Positions 44,298 to 52,980 of a stretch of DNA of 52,980 bases are shown one piece after another (position 1 is the first letter of the stretch; the number at the start of each line of letters is the position of its first letter). The notes below the pieces were generated by a model. That model saw only the letters and a program-made list of their open reading frames with translations. It was not told the origin of the DNA and ran no database searches. A program made the position numbers and the translations under genes. The stretch comes from Acidobacteriota bacterium (GTDB lineage: Bacteria > Acidobacteriota > Thermoanaerobaculia > Multivoradales > JAHZIX01), in NCBI GenBank assembly GCA_034211275.1, contig JAXHTF010000027.1:1-52980 (forward strand). The letters are read 5' to 3'.

Positions 44298-45338
44298 CTA
44301 GCTCCCACCCTTCACAAACCGAACGAAGTGAGGATCGAAAAGCTCGGCGGGAAAATCGTCGGTCCAGTCCTGGCCTCGAAAAAGCTTGGCGTTCTTGCGC
44401 GCCGCCGCCAAGCGCTCCTTGTCGTTCCCCGCCATGCGATGCAACCGAAAGTTAGCAGCGGCTCGGAAAAGATAGACCTGAGTCCTTGCGCGAGGGTCGC
44501 TGAGATCGGCTTCCCCTAGGAGCTCGAGGGTGCGCCGGGGCTTGCCGCTGAAATAAGCATCGATAGCCGCCCGCAGCCGCTCCTCTGCAGAGAGCACTAG
44601 ATCCACCACGTCGGTACCGGCCTCGGCAAGATCCACCGTCGCTTTCCCCCGATCCGCTGCGCGGCCCAACTTGGACCCTTCCGGCGCAAGGCGTCCAACT
44701 GCCTCAAGGCCCTTGCGCGCTGGGTCTTTGCCCTTCTCTACCACCCGCTGCCCAGTACGCACGTTTTCCTTGGCGGTGCGCTTCTTGCGTGGCTTCTCCT
44801 GGGAAGACTCCTCTTCGTTGCCCTGCGGGGAGGTTGAAGAAGAAGTCGACCCAGGGCTGGAGGACTCAGCTCCGGATCGGGCTTCTGGCTCAGCCCCTTC
44901 CTGAGACTGGGATTCCTGTCGAGCCGACTCGGCGGAGGCGGTGATCAAGGTCGGCGTGCCGTTCTCCTCGCAGTCCTCCTGCATCTGGGAAAGCTCGAAA
45001 AACTCCGGCTGTCCGACGATGGCGGCCTGGCTTTCCGACTCGGCCCAGGCCTCCAGCGCTCCAGCACAGTCGCCTTGGCGATAGCGAGCCAAGCCGAAGT
45101 AAAAATGCGGAAAGTAGCTGCTGCGCCGGATGAGCAGCTTGCGCTTCTCTTCCGGCTTGAGCTCGATGGCCCGCCGCATCATCTCCTCCACCATCTCCCA
45201 ATCTCCGTCGTCCCGCGCCACCAAGCCGGTCTTGTAGAAGTCGAGAAAGTCCGCCGCGACGGCAACGCCGGGGGAAAGCAGCTGTCCTAGGAGGATCAGC
45301 CCGCAGATCAACCACCCACGGTATCGAGAAGTTCTCAC
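44298..45338 (-). CDS. Exported TPR protein
   Basis: 346 residues from GTG 45338, four bases after the stop of the GYF-PEGA gene, with GGTGAG upstream; a longer frame starts inside that gene but would bury the signal peptide. Signal peptide about residues 8-30 (ending AVAAD). A TPR-like helical pair follows (DGDWEMVEEMMRRAIELKP, HFYFGLARYRQGDCAGALEA), then a low-complexity Glu/Ser-rich linker (about 120-200), a charged region, and a second TPR-like unit at about 255-330 (AIDAYFSGKPRRTLELLGEA, TQVYLFRAAANFRL). Probably exported and membrane-associated with its operon partner. Confidence 0.78.
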   Translation of the reverse strand: MRTSRYRGWLICGLILLGQLLSPGVAVAADFLDFYKTGLVARDDGDWEMVEEMMRRAIELKPEEKRKLLIRRSSYFPHFYFGLARYRQGDCAGALEAWAESESQAAIVGQPEFFELSQMQEDCEENGTPTLITASAESARQESQSQEGAEPEARSGAESSSPGSTSSSTSPQGNEEESSQEKPRKKRTAKENVRTGQRVVEKGKDPARKGLEAVGRLAPEGSKLGRAADRGKATVDLAEAGTDVVDLVLSAEERLRAAIDAYFSGKPRRTLELLGEADLSDPRARTQVYLFRAAANFRLHRMAGNDKERLAAARKNAKLFRGQDWTDDFPAELFDPHFVRFVKGGS

Positions 45339-45342
45339 TGTC

Positions 45343-46446
45343 TCACCAGCCGATCTTCTCGAGGTAGGAACTCGCATCCACCGGTGCCAGATCCACCCAA
45401 CAGGTCGCGACCTGGTCCTGCTCCACCTGCAGGCTACAGCGGCGCACTTCCGGCCCCGGCGGATAGGTGACCTGGGCCTCGTAATTGCCCACCGGCAAGC
45501 TCATCACCAGCGGTGTCGTACGCATCGATGGAAGATCGACCCGCGAGCCTTCCGAGGTACGGATCCAATCCACCTCGCCCCAAGGATTGGCGTCGATCTG
45601 GACTTGGCCGGCAGGACCGGAGTTGGAGCTCTCGACCACCTTCGCGACGACCACTGCACCACCTCCAAGAAAGGCCGCGAACAGGATCGCCACCCATTTC
45701 GGATGCTTGAAGACCCAGTCCACAAAGGCTTGCCCCAGCGCGTTCGCCGCCGAGCCGAAGAAGTTGTCTACCCAGCGGGCCAGAGCGTTGCCGAAGCGCC
45801 GAGCGAGGCCCTCCCCATTCTCTGCTACCGGCGATGAAACGGTTTCTGGACTGCGGCCCTTCGACTCTTCTGATCGAGAAGAGTCGGACGATTTCGGGCT
45901 GGACCTTTCCGCTAGGTCTGCCGGGTCCTCCCTATCCAAGAGATTCTCCGTCACCACCGCGGCAGCCCCCGCGGACGCCCCTTCGACCACTTTGTCGAAA
46001 ACCCTCGAAGCTCTTTCGCGTCCGGGGCCGCGCTTCGCAGCTGGTGCTGGCCGCTCTGGAGACGAGCTAGGCTGGTGAGCCGCCCCGCGGTCATCTCTGT
46101 GCCCCGAAGACAGAGGGGCTGCCGGAGGCACCGGCTCCTGGGAAGCTCTCGCGGGCTCGGCTGGCTCCGGTGCTCGGACAGCGGCCAGCGGCGGAGGTGG
46201 TGGCGGTGGTCCGTCAGGGATCTCCAGAACCCGAGCGCCCGTTCCCGGCGGCAACGGCGGCGGCAGATCCTCGAGCAGCCCCTGGAGCTCTTCGACGCTC
46301 CCCAGCTCCTGCCATTCCTCCATCCCCTTGCGCCAAACCAGGTTCTGACGATGGATCTCTCCGGCGAGAACCACTTTCCGAAGACCATCTAGGGACACCG
46401 GTCCCTGGACAGCCCCATCTCGTTCGTAGTGCCAGTGCTCGTCCAT
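45343..46446 (-). CDS. GYF-TM-PEGA membrane protein
   Basis: 367 residues from ATG 46446; an AAGGAG lies 14 bases upstream, so spacing is long, but residues before it fit no domain. Residues about 1-58 form a GYF_2-type domain (HWHYERDGAVQGPVSLDGL, NLVWRKGMEEWQEL). A Pro/Ser-rich linker follows (about 60-210), then one transmembrane segment (about 254-275, WVAILFAAFLGGGAVVVAKV), then a PEGA-like beta domain (about 285-360; IDANPWGEVDWIR, LPVGNYEAQVTYPPG). The N-terminal part is therefore cytoplasmic and the PEGA domain external. GYF_2 domains bind Pro-rich partners; PEGA is often in envelope proteins. It forms a pair with the TPR gene. Confidence 0.85.
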   Translation of the reverse strand: MDEHWHYERDGAVQGPVSLDGLRKVVLAGEIHRQNLVWRKGMEEWQELGSVEELQGLLEDLPPPLPPGTGARVLEIPDGPPPPPPPLAAVRAPEPAEPARASQEPVPPAAPLSSGHRDDRGAAHQPSSSPERPAPAAKRGPGRERASRVFDKVVEGASAGAAAVVTENLLDREDPADLAERSSPKSSDSSRSEESKGRSPETVSSPVAENGEGLARRFGNALARWVDNFFGSAANALGQAFVDWVFKHPKWVAILFAAFLGGGAVVVAKVVESSNSGPAGQVQIDANPWGEVDWIRTSEGSRVDLPSMRTTPLVMSLPVGNYEAQVTYPPGPEVRRCSLQVEQDQVATCWVDLAPVDASSYLEKIGW

Positions 46447-46680
46447 GTCATGTCCGGGAACTCCTTTTATTAAATCAGCAACCTTGTAGAGCCGCAAGAG
46501 TTGTCCTCAAAATGCTCTACAGATCTCGTTGTTGGCCCCGGATCAGCATTGATTCGGACCGAACGCCGTATTGCCCTCTCCTACAGACACCGTTACCTAA
46601 GCTTTGCTTTCTCCCATTGGTGTACTAAGGGGCTGCTACGAACACCGTAGAGCCTGGACTTCGACCACGAAGCTCTGCTT
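46447..46680. other. Divergent intergenic region
   Basis: No gene. It separates the leftward GYF-PEGA gene from the rightward metzincin and must hold both promoters. An A/T-rich stretch at 46465-46486, just upstream of the leftward gene, is the likeliest promoter or leader zone of that gene. Confidence 0.45.
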
Positions 46681-46778
46681 GCGTGAGGAGATTTCCGCCG
46701 AAATCCCGCGTTTCTTATCAAGGCAATACAGCCGATTGCTCTCTCATTCGCTGCTCGGAGCGAAGAAAGGACTGATGA
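46681..46778 (+). promoter_or_regulatory. Conserved leader of first metzincin gene
   Basis: These 98 bases match the 97 bases before the second metzincin gene: GTGAGGAGA, then CCGC.GA..TCCCGCGT, a lower-GC centre with AGGCA, and an identical GCGAAGAAAGGACTGA just before the start. Conservation outside coding sequence suggests a shared promoter or 5'-UTR element. Confidence 0.6.
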
Positions 46779-49220
46779 ATGCTCGCTCACACCCGCTCGT
46801 GGATCGTCTATTCGATCCTCTTTTGCTGTTTCGCCGTCACCCTGGCGGCTCCCACCGCGCTGGCCGAGGCTGCCCCCGCGGTCTTCGAAATCCTGTCGGA
46901 AGAATCCGTCGCCATCACCGACGAAGAGTCTCGAGTCGATCTCTTGCTCACCATCGACCAGGGGCTGATTCAAAGCGATCCCGACACCGTCTCCGTACCC
47001 CTGCCGGACGGCACCACCGCCCTCGCCCAGCGTGCCTACTGGCAGTGGGTGAGCGCCGACGAATACCACTGGTTCGGTGAATTGCACAGCGCCGCTGGCG
47101 AGCTTCTCGGCGGCATGGTCAGCTTCCACTATTTTCACGATCGTCTCATCGGCGACCTGTACACCGCCGAGGGAGGCTCCTACCAGATCGTCCCCGACGC
47201 CGGTGTCCACCGCATGTCGCGGGTGGAGTCCTCCGGCGGCGGCTGCGGTCTCCATCCCGCCGAGAGCGGGCCTTCCGCTCTCACCGAGGAGCTGCAGTCC
47301 GCCGAGGCGGCGATGGTCCAGCAGTCCGATACCGTCTGCGTCCCCAACAAGGCCCTGTACACCGTCGACGTGATGGTGCTTTATCCCCTGACCCTCCAGT
47401 CCCAGGCCACTGCCGTGCAGAACCTCGCCGTCAGCAAGGTCGCCGAGGCCAACATGCTGTTCAGCAATAGCGGCGTCAACATCGTCTACCGGCTGGCCTA
47501 CGTCGGCCCCATCACCGCCGAGCAGCCCCCGGGGCCTTCCCTCTCCGGTCCCAACCACGCCACCGCACCGGTACTCAACTGGATCAACGGCCAGGTCAAC
47601 GCCTCCAATCCCGACACCGAGGTGGAGCTTCTGCGCAAGGCCCACGGCGCCGACCTGATCAGCATCGTGGTACCCAACCACTCCAACAACAACTGCGGTA
47701 TCGCCAACCTGCCCGAGAAGCGCACCTCCGGCGGCTCCACCTACGAGGCGATGTACGCCTCCACCACCCCATTCAATGACAAGGCCTTCATGGTGATCGA
47801 GCTCACCTGTCCCTCCGGGGACTTCACGTTCGCCCATGAATTCGGGCACACCTTCGGCATGCGTCACGAGGATGACCGGCTGCCCACCACCGGCAGTCGT
47901 CAGGCGGTCTACCCCTGGGCCTACGGCTTCGACATGGTGGTCCCGTCCGCGCCGGACGACGCGACAGCTCTGGCCTGCTTCCAGGGACCGTCCAACTGCA
48001 ACCGGATTCTCCGCCTCTCCAACCCCGACCTCCCCTACAACGGGCGCGCCACCGGCGAGCATTCGAGCCAGACCAGCACGCCCTCCCACAACGCCTGCGT
48101 CGCCTACAAGCGAGCGTACAAATACGCCACCATCACGCCCCTCCGGCCCACCGACCCGCCGAGCTTGGTGATCACCAGCCCGGCGGACGGGGCCCAGGTC
48201 ACCGTCGGCTCCAACTTCCAGCTGCAGGCCACCGCCACCGATCCGGAGGACGGCAACCGTGCCGCCTACGTGAAGTGGTATTCGGACCGCGACGGCTACC
48301 TCGGCCAAGGCTCACCCTTGACCACCAGCCTGAGCTCCGGTGCCGAGCACCTGATCACCGCCGAGGTCACCGACACCAGCGGCACCAAGGTGCCCTACAG
48401 CATCCGCCTCCACGGCTATGAGACCAACGGCCCGGTGAGCTGGATCGACGACCCCAGCCACAATGAGCAGGTGTACGGCACCATCACTGTCTCCGGCTGG
48501 GCCACCGACACCTCCGGCGTCGACACCATCAGCTTCAAGGTCGACGGCAACCCGGTGTCCCTCACGGGGCTCAACACCAGCCTCAGCCGCGGCGACGTGT
48601 GCGCCGCCTACGCCAGCCTCAACGACCCCAACTGCCCGTATGTGGGCTTCCGGGGCAACCTCGACACCGAGCAGTTCAGCCCCGGCTATCACACCCTGCA
48701 GCTCATCTCCACGGACATCTGGGGCAACACCTCGACCTACAACCGTTCCTTCCGCAAGGTCACAGCGAAGATCTTTGCTCCCACCGACGACGCTTATGTC
48801 AGCGAAGCGGCCCCCAACAACAACTACGGCACCAACGACTTCCTGTACTTCCGGGCGACCGGCTCCGGCCAGGCCCTGCACACCTACTTGAAGTTCAACG
48901 TCACCGGCGTCGGCAGCCCGGTGCTCTCCGCTCAGCTCGAGCTGCAGCAAGCGTCAACGCTCAACAACCTGCGCATCTACAACATGACCGACGACAGCTG
49001 GAGCGAAGGCACCATCACCTGGAACAACGCCTCGTTGGTCAACAGCGGTAGCTTCCTCGCCGGTACCTTCTCCTCCGGAACCGACATCTCCATCGACGTC
49101 AAGTCCTACATCAGTGGCAATGGCGTCCACACTCTGGGGCTGGTCTGCACCGACGCTGCGGGGCAGCGCGTCTTCAGCGACGACAGCCTCTTCGGACCGC
49201 GATTGGTGATCACCTACTAA
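46779..49220 (+). CDS. Secreted metzincin protease, first tandem copy
   Basis: 813 residues from ATG 46779 (AAAGGA ten bases upstream). Signal peptide about residues 7-30. A pro-region (to about 165) precedes a zincin domain with the full metzincin motif H353-E-F-G-H357-T-F-G-M-R-H363. Downstream are a bacterial Ig-like segment (about 463-550; SLVITSPADGAQVTVGSNFQ), a second such unit (about 555-660; GWATDTSGVDTISFKVDG) and a C-terminal DNRLRE-type beta domain (about 665-813; IFAPTDDAYVSEAAPNNNYG, YNMTDDSWSEGTITWNNAS). This is a secreted M12-like peptidase with adhesion-type C-terminal domains. A nearly identical paralogue follows. Confidence 0.93.
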   Translation: MLAHTRSWIVYSILFCCFAVTLAAPTALAEAAPAVFEILSEESVAITDEESRVDLLLTIDQGLIQSDPDTVSVPLPDGTTALAQRAYWQWVSADEYHWFGELHSAAGELLGGMVSFHYFHDRLIGDLYTAEGGSYQIVPDAGVHRMSRVESSGGGCGLHPAESGPSALTEELQSAEAAMVQQSDTVCVPNKALYTVDVMVLYPLTLQSQATAVQNLAVSKVAEANMLFSNSGVNIVYRLAYVGPITAEQPPGPSLSGPNHATAPVLNWINGQVNASNPDTEVELLRKAHGADLISIVVPNHSNNNCGIANLPEKRTSGGSTYEAMYASTTPFNDKAFMVIELTCPSGDFTFAHEFGHTFGMRHEDDRLPTTGSRQAVYPWAYGFDMVVPSAPDDATALACFQGPSNCNRILRLSNPDLPYNGRATGEHSSQTSTPSHNACVAYKRAYKYATITPLRPTDPPSLVITSPADGAQVTVGSNFQLQATATDPEDGNRAAYVKWYSDRDGYLGQGSPLTTSLSSGAEHLITAEVTDTSGTKVPYSIRLHGYETNGPVSWIDDPSHNEQVYGTITVSGWATDTSGVDTISFKVDGNPVSLTGLNTSLSRGDVCAAYASLNDPNCPYVGFRGNLDTEQFSPGYHTLQLISTDIWGNTSTYNRSFRKVTAKIFAPTDDAYVSEAAPNNNYGTNDFLYFRATGSGQALHTYLKFNVTGVGSPVLSAQLELQQASTLNNLRIYNMTDDSWSEGTITWNNASLVNSGSFLAGTFSSGTDISIDVKSYISGNGVHTLGLVCTDAAGQRVFSDDSLFGPRLVITY

Positions 49221-49272
49221 TCCCTTTCTTGCCTCGACCGCTCCGGCCTGGGCCGGAGGCCTGAATCCAAGG

Positions 49273-49310
49273 AGCCCCGCCTCGGCACCGCTGCCGGGGC
49301 GGGGCTTGTT
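49273..49310 (+). terminator. Terminator of first metzincin gene
   Basis: A 15-bp stem AGCCCCGCCTCGGCA (49273-49287) / TGCCGGGGCGGGGCT (49292-49306), with one G-U pair and a CCGC loop, followed by TGTTTCGTT. The same hairpin design closes the second copy at 52001-52034. Confidence 0.88.
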
Positions 49311-49409
49311 TCGTTGAAGGTCCTCGCGCGGCGGTTCCAGGGGAATCGTCTGTCCTCGGCGGTCTTGCCGGTACTGCCCCGCCGGGCTGTGGAGCACCGA
49401 CTGGCTCTT

Positions 49410-49506
49410 CGGTGAGGAGAATCCCGCTGACTTCCCGCGTATTACTAATGAGGCACTCAAGCCTATAGCTATATCTCGCTCTTTGAGGCGAAGAAAGGAC
49501 TGACCA
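49410..49506 (+). promoter_or_regulatory. Conserved leader of second metzincin gene
   Basis: Counterpart of the leader at 46681-46778, with GGTGAGGAGA, CCGCTGACTTCCCGCGT, a central ATTACTAATGAGGCA and GCGAAGAAAGGACTGA ahead of the ATG. The centre differs from the first copy, while the two ends are conserved. Confidence 0.6.
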
Positions 49507-51945
49507 ATGCTCGCTCCAACCCGCTCGTGGATCGTCTGCTCGATCCTGCTCTGTTCCCTCGGCGTCGCCCTGGTGGCTCCCGCCGCCAGCGCCGACGTCC
49601 CTCCGGCAGCCTTCGATGTGCTCTCCGAAGAGGTTGTCTCCACCACCGATGAGGAAACCCGTGTCGACTTCCTGTTGACCCTCGACCAGGGGCTGATTCA
49701 AAGCGACCCCGATGCCGTCTCCGTGCCCTTGCCGGACGGCACCACCGCGCTGGCCCACCGCGCCTATTGGCAGTGGCTGAGCGCCGACGAGTATCACTGG
49801 TTCGGTGAATTGCAGAGTACCGCCGGTGAGTATCTCGGCGGCACCGTCAGCTTCCACTACTTCCAGGATCGCCTCATCGCCAACCTGCATACCACCGAGG
49901 GAGGCTCGTACCGCATCGTCCCCGACGCCGGAGTCCACCGCATGTCGAAGGTCGAGTCCTCCGGCAGCGGCTGCGGCATCCACCCTGGCGAGACCGGTCT
50001 CTCCGCCCTCACCGACGGGCTCCAATCGACCTCCGCCGCCATGGTGCCGCAGTCGGATTACCAGTGCCTCCCCAACAAGGCTCTGTACACCGTCGACGTC
50101 ATGGTCCTCTACCCCCTGAGCCTGCAATCCCAGGCCGCCGGGGTGCAAAATTACGCCACCTCCAAGGTCTCCGAGGCCAACATGCTGTTCAGCACCAGTG
50201 GCGTCAACATCGTCTACCGCTTGGCCTACGTCGGCCCCATCACCGCCGAGCAGCCCCCCGGGCCCTCCACCAACGGCCCCAACCACGCCACCCAACCGGT
50301 GCTCAACTGGCTCAACGGGCAGGTCAATGATTCCAACCCCGACACCGAGGTGGAGCTCCTGCGCAAAGCCCACGGCGCCGACCTGATCAGCATCGTGGTG
50401 CCTCCCCATCCCAACAACAACTGCGGCATCGCCAACCTGCCGGAGATCCGCACTTTCGGCGGCTCGACCTACGAGGCCATGTACGACTCCACCGTCCACT
50501 TCGACGACAAGGCCTTCATGGTCGCGGAGCTCGACTGTGGCGACGACGACTACACCTTCGCCCACGAGTTCGGCCACACCTTCGGCATGCGTCATGAGGA
50601 CGACACCCTGCCCACCACTGGCAATCAGAAGGCCATCTACCCCTGGGCCTACGGTTTCGACATGGTCCAGTCCGGGCCGGACGACGCCACGGTGATGGCC
50701 TGCTTCATGGGACCGTCCAACTGCCGCCGCATCCCCCGCTTCTCCAACCCCGACGTGCCCTACCAAGGGCGCGCCACCGGCGAGCATTCGAGCCAGGCCA
50801 CGACTCCCTCCCACAACGCCTGCGTGGCCTACAAGCGGGCGTTCAAATACGCCACCATCACCCCTCTCCGGCCCACCAATCCGCCGAGCCTGGTGATCAC
50901 CAGTCCGGCGGACGGCGCCCAGGTCACCGTCGGCTCCAACTTCCAGCTCCAGGCCACCGCCACCGACCCGGAGGACGGCAACCGCGCCGCCTACGTGAAG
51001 TGGTATTCGGACCGCGACGGCTACCTCGGCCAGGGCTCCCCCCTGACCACCAGCCTGAGCTCCGGCGCCGAGCACCTGATCACCGCCGAGGTCACCGACA
51101 CCAGCGGCACGAAGGTGCCCTACAGCATCCGCCTCAACGGCTATGAGACCACCGGGCCGGTGAGCTGGTTCGACGACCCCAACCACAACGAGCACGTCTA
51201 CGGGACCATCTCCGTCTCCGGCTGGGCCACCGACACCTCCGGCGTCGACACCCTCAGCTTCAAAGTCGACGGCGCCCCGGTGACCCTGACCAACCTCAAC
51301 ACCAGCGTCGGCCGCGGCGACGTGTGCGCCGCCTACGCCAGCCTCAACGACCCCAACTGCCCCTATGTCGGCTTCCGGGGTAACCTCGACACCGAGCAGC
51401 TCAGCCCCGGGTACCACACCCTGCAGCTCGTCTCCACCGACATCTGGGGCAACCCCTCGACCACCACCCGATCCTTCCGCAAGGTGACGGCGAAGATCTT
51501 CTACCCCACCGATGATGCGTACGTCAGCGAGGCGTCCCCCAACGCCAACTATGGCACCGACAACTACCTGTACTTCCGGGCTTCCGGCTCCGGTCAGGCC
51601 CGGCACACCTACATGAAGTACAACGTCACCGGTGTCGGTAGCCCGGTCCTCTCCGCCAACCTGGAGATGCGCCCGCTGTCGACCCTCAACAATCTGCGCA
51701 TCTACCACATGACCGACGACAGCTGGAGCCAGTTCAGCCTCACCTGGAACAACGCCTCCCTGGCCAACAGCGGCAGCTTCCTCGCGGGCACCTACTCCGC
51801 CGGCGGCACCATCGCCGTCGATGTCAAGACCTATGTCAACGGCAACGGCGTCTACACCCTCGGCCTGGTCTGCACCGACGCCCCGGGCCAGCGGGTGTAC
51901 AGCTCCGACACCCTCTTCGGACCGCGACTGGTGGTCACCTACTGA
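49507..51945 (+). CDS. Secreted metzincin protease, second tandem copy
   Basis: 812 residues; same architecture as the upstream copy, with catalytic H353-E-F-G-H357-T-F-G-M-R-H363 in the same position. Signal peptide about residues 7-29. The two proteins are close paralogues over their whole length, most alike in the Ig-like regions (identical over long stretches from about residue 465 to 545) and most different in the signal peptide and at the end of the DNRLRE domain. The tandem duplication includes leader and terminator. Differences around the catalytic cleft (EKRTSGGSTYEAMYAST versus EIRTFGGSTYEAMYDST) may alter specificity. Confidence 0.93.
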   Translation: MLAPTRSWIVCSILLCSLGVALVAPAASADVPPAAFDVLSEEVVSTTDEETRVDFLLTLDQGLIQSDPDAVSVPLPDGTTALAHRAYWQWLSADEYHWFGELQSTAGEYLGGTVSFHYFQDRLIANLHTTEGGSYRIVPDAGVHRMSKVESSGSGCGIHPGETGLSALTDGLQSTSAAMVPQSDYQCLPNKALYTVDVMVLYPLSLQSQAAGVQNYATSKVSEANMLFSTSGVNIVYRLAYVGPITAEQPPGPSTNGPNHATQPVLNWLNGQVNDSNPDTEVELLRKAHGADLISIVVPPHPNNNCGIANLPEIRTFGGSTYEAMYDSTVHFDDKAFMVAELDCGDDDYTFAHEFGHTFGMRHEDDTLPTTGNQKAIYPWAYGFDMVQSGPDDATVMACFMGPSNCRRIPRFSNPDVPYQGRATGEHSSQATTPSHNACVAYKRAFKYATITPLRPTNPPSLVITSPADGAQVTVGSNFQLQATATDPEDGNRAAYVKWYSDRDGYLGQGSPLTTSLSSGAEHLITAEVTDTSGTKVPYSIRLNGYETTGPVSWFDDPNHNEHVYGTISVSGWATDTSGVDTLSFKVDGAPVTLTNLNTSVGRGDVCAAYASLNDPNCPYVGFRGNLDTEQLSPGYHTLQLVSTDIWGNPSTTTRSFRKVTAKIFYPTDDAYVSEASPNANYGTDNYLYFRASGSGQARHTYMKYNVTGVGSPVLSANLEMRPLSTLNNLRIYHMTDDSWSQFSLTWNNASLANSGSFLAGTYSAGGTIAVDVKTYVNGNGVYTLGLVCTDAPGQRVYSSDTLFGPRLVVTY

Positions 51946-52000
51946 TCCCCGCTCCCGCTCCCGATGGCTTCCAGTCTCGGCTGGAAGCCCACAATGAACC

Positions 52001-52040
52001 AGCCCCGACTCGGCAGCGATGCCGGGTCGGGGCTTTGTTA
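52001..52040 (+). terminator. Terminator of second metzincin gene
   Basis: A 15-bp stem AGCCCCGACTCGGCA (52001-52015) / TGCCGGGTCGGGGCT (52020-52034), with one G-U pair and a GCGA loop, followed by TTGTTA. Confidence 0.88.
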
Positions 52041-52163
52041 CTGATCGATCCGCAGAATCGCGGCAGGGCAATGAGGGGAAGTAGTCAGATTTTACGCGTT
52101 TCCATTCGAGAGCCTCACTCGGGAACCACCCGATCCGTTGAACTGGATGGAGACAGAACGACG

Positions 52164-52980
52164 ATGAATATTTTGCAGTGCATGCCTCGGAAGCCAGTCT
52201 CGAGAACCTCAACCCGGCGGAAGAGCGGCGACGTCTTTCGCCCCCTTCTCCGATGGCCCGCCGCTTGGGCGCTGATCGTCCTGTGCGCGGCGCTCGCGGG
52301 CGCAGTGCCCGCTGCCGGTCAGGCCGGAGCCACCGTCGACACTCCCATCACCTCCGAACGCGGATTTCAGGGACAGACTCCCTTCCTACAAGGCCAGCCC
52401 TTCGAAACCATCAGCACCTCCTCCGGCAACCTGATGCTTCGCATCCCGCTGGGCCAGGAGTACAGCGTCGGCCCCGTCCTCACCTACCAGTTGCAGGCGG
52501 TCTATAACTCCAACGCATGGGATTTCCCCGAGGTCCGCTGCGCCATCAACCAACAGGGCTGCAATAACGATCCCCCTGCCATCTTCGCCATCCCCAACCA
52601 GGAATCCAACGCCGGCGTGGGCTGGGAGGTCCACCTGGGCCGCCTTTACGCACCCCTGCCCCCATCCGGAATGGACAGCTTCCAGCGACAGAGCTGGCCC
52701 AACCGGGACGCGGACTTCTCCGACAACAACAATCGCTGGAAATACGTCGAGCCCGATGGCTCGGTCCGCTATCTGCACTTCCTCAACGGCCGGAACAACG
52801 GCACCTCGGCGCTGCCCGTGCGCTACACCAAAGACGCCTCGCAGTACCGGCTGCGCCAAGTGTCGGCGACCAAGATCCTGGTCTCCCGCCCCGACGGAGT
52901 GGAGTCGGAATTCGAAAAGACGCCGAATATCGCCGGCACCAACTTCTGCAACGGCACCACCATCACCGATTGCTGGCGGC
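52164..52980 (+). CDS. Rhs/YD-repeat-type exported protein, 3' end missing
   Basis: The frame stays open from ATG 52164 to the window edge (272 codons). After a basic N-terminus comes a signal peptide (residues about 34-54, LIVLCAALAGAVPAAGQA). The region GQPFETISTSSGNLMLRIPL, then SVGPVLTYQL and NAGVGWEVHLGRL, is the usual N-terminal lead-in of large Rhs/YD-repeat wall-associated proteins in Acidobacteria-like genomes; DGSVRYLHFLNG and RPDGVESEFEK continue that pattern. YD repeats themselves are beyond the window, so the call rests on the lead-in. These proteins often end in variable toxin domains. The leader resembles that of the two metzincin genes around TTTTACGCGTTTC. Confidence 0.75.
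   Translation, partial: MNILQCMPRKPVSRTSTRRKSGDVFRPLLRWPAAWALIVLCAALAGAVPAAGQAGATVDTPITSERGFQGQTPFLQGQPFETISTSSGNLMLRIPLGQEYSVGPVLTYQLQAVYNSNAWDFPEVRCAINQQGCNNDPPAIFAIPNQESNAGVGWEVHLGRLYAPLPPSGMDSFQRQSWPNRDADFSDNNNRWKYVEPDGSVRYLHFLNGRNNGTSALPVRYTKDASQYRLRQVSATKILVSRPDGVESEFEKTPNIAGTNFCNGTTITDCWR

Noticed and set aside
49210-52212. 1000-codon minus-strand open frame opposite the second metzincin
   Set aside because: It mirrors a similar frame opposite the first copy (46593-48308) because the two genes are duplicates; its sequence is Val/Gly/Glu low-complexity without motifs.
1-52980. CRISPR array, tRNA, rRNA or complete insertion sequence
   Set aside because: I saw no regularly spaced repeat-spacer array, no cloverleaf-like or rRNA-like segment, and no transposase frame on either strand.

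Overview
This is a GC-rich bacterial window (roughly two thirds G+C by eye). The mixture of cytochrome c/substrate-binding fusions, paired SCO copper chaperones, a CadC-type TPR regulator, DUF1254, many Sec-exported proteins and an Rhs-type gene suggests an Acidobacteriota-like or otherwise soil/marine Gram-negative genome. That placement is an inference; there is no rRNA or tRNA to fix it.

Region 1 (1-7605, + strand) is a compact copper/redox operon. It holds the 3' part of an internally duplicated multicopper-oxidase-like protein, a YVTN beta-propeller protein, two consecutive SCO1/SenC proteins and a cytochrome c fused to a periplasmic substrate-binding domain. The last three overlap by 4 bases. 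Copper delivery and electron transfer to an extracytoplasmic oxidase is the likely shared job.

Region 2 (7606-12627) is accessory DNA with some lower-GC patches. It carries a Cys-rich exported protein, a SHOCT-domain protein, a small membrane protein and a DUF1254 protein followed by a truncated copy of that membrane-protein gene. REP-like palindromes, a 158-bp MITE-like element and a detached copy of one MITE end flank a small orphan gene.

Region 3 (12628-21478) has ordinary chromosomal genes: a spermidine-synthase-like protein, MmcQ/YjbR, a GNAT, a membrane protein, a subtilase and small secreted proteins. It ends with a large CadC-like winged-helix/TPR regulator. Tandem GTCRAAGRTGAC repeats next to the regulator are a candidate operator.

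Region 4 (43922 down to 21491, - strand) is the most unusual part. It is a 22-kb run of five tightly packed genes encoding a Hint-domain protein (565 aa), an FN3-repeat protein (1174 aa), a beta-rich protein (1242 aa), a ComEC-like metallo-beta-lactamase (514 aa) and a giant LysM-repeat protein (about 3940 aa). None starts with a Sec signal peptide. Upstream on the same strand sit a TPR protein and a GYF-TM-PEGA membrane protein. I do not know a described system with this composition; it is the best candidate for something new here.

Region 5 (46779-52980, + strand) has two tandem paralogous secreted metzincin proteases, each with a conserved leader and a strong terminator, followed by the 5' end of an Rhs/YD-repeat gene that runs off the window.
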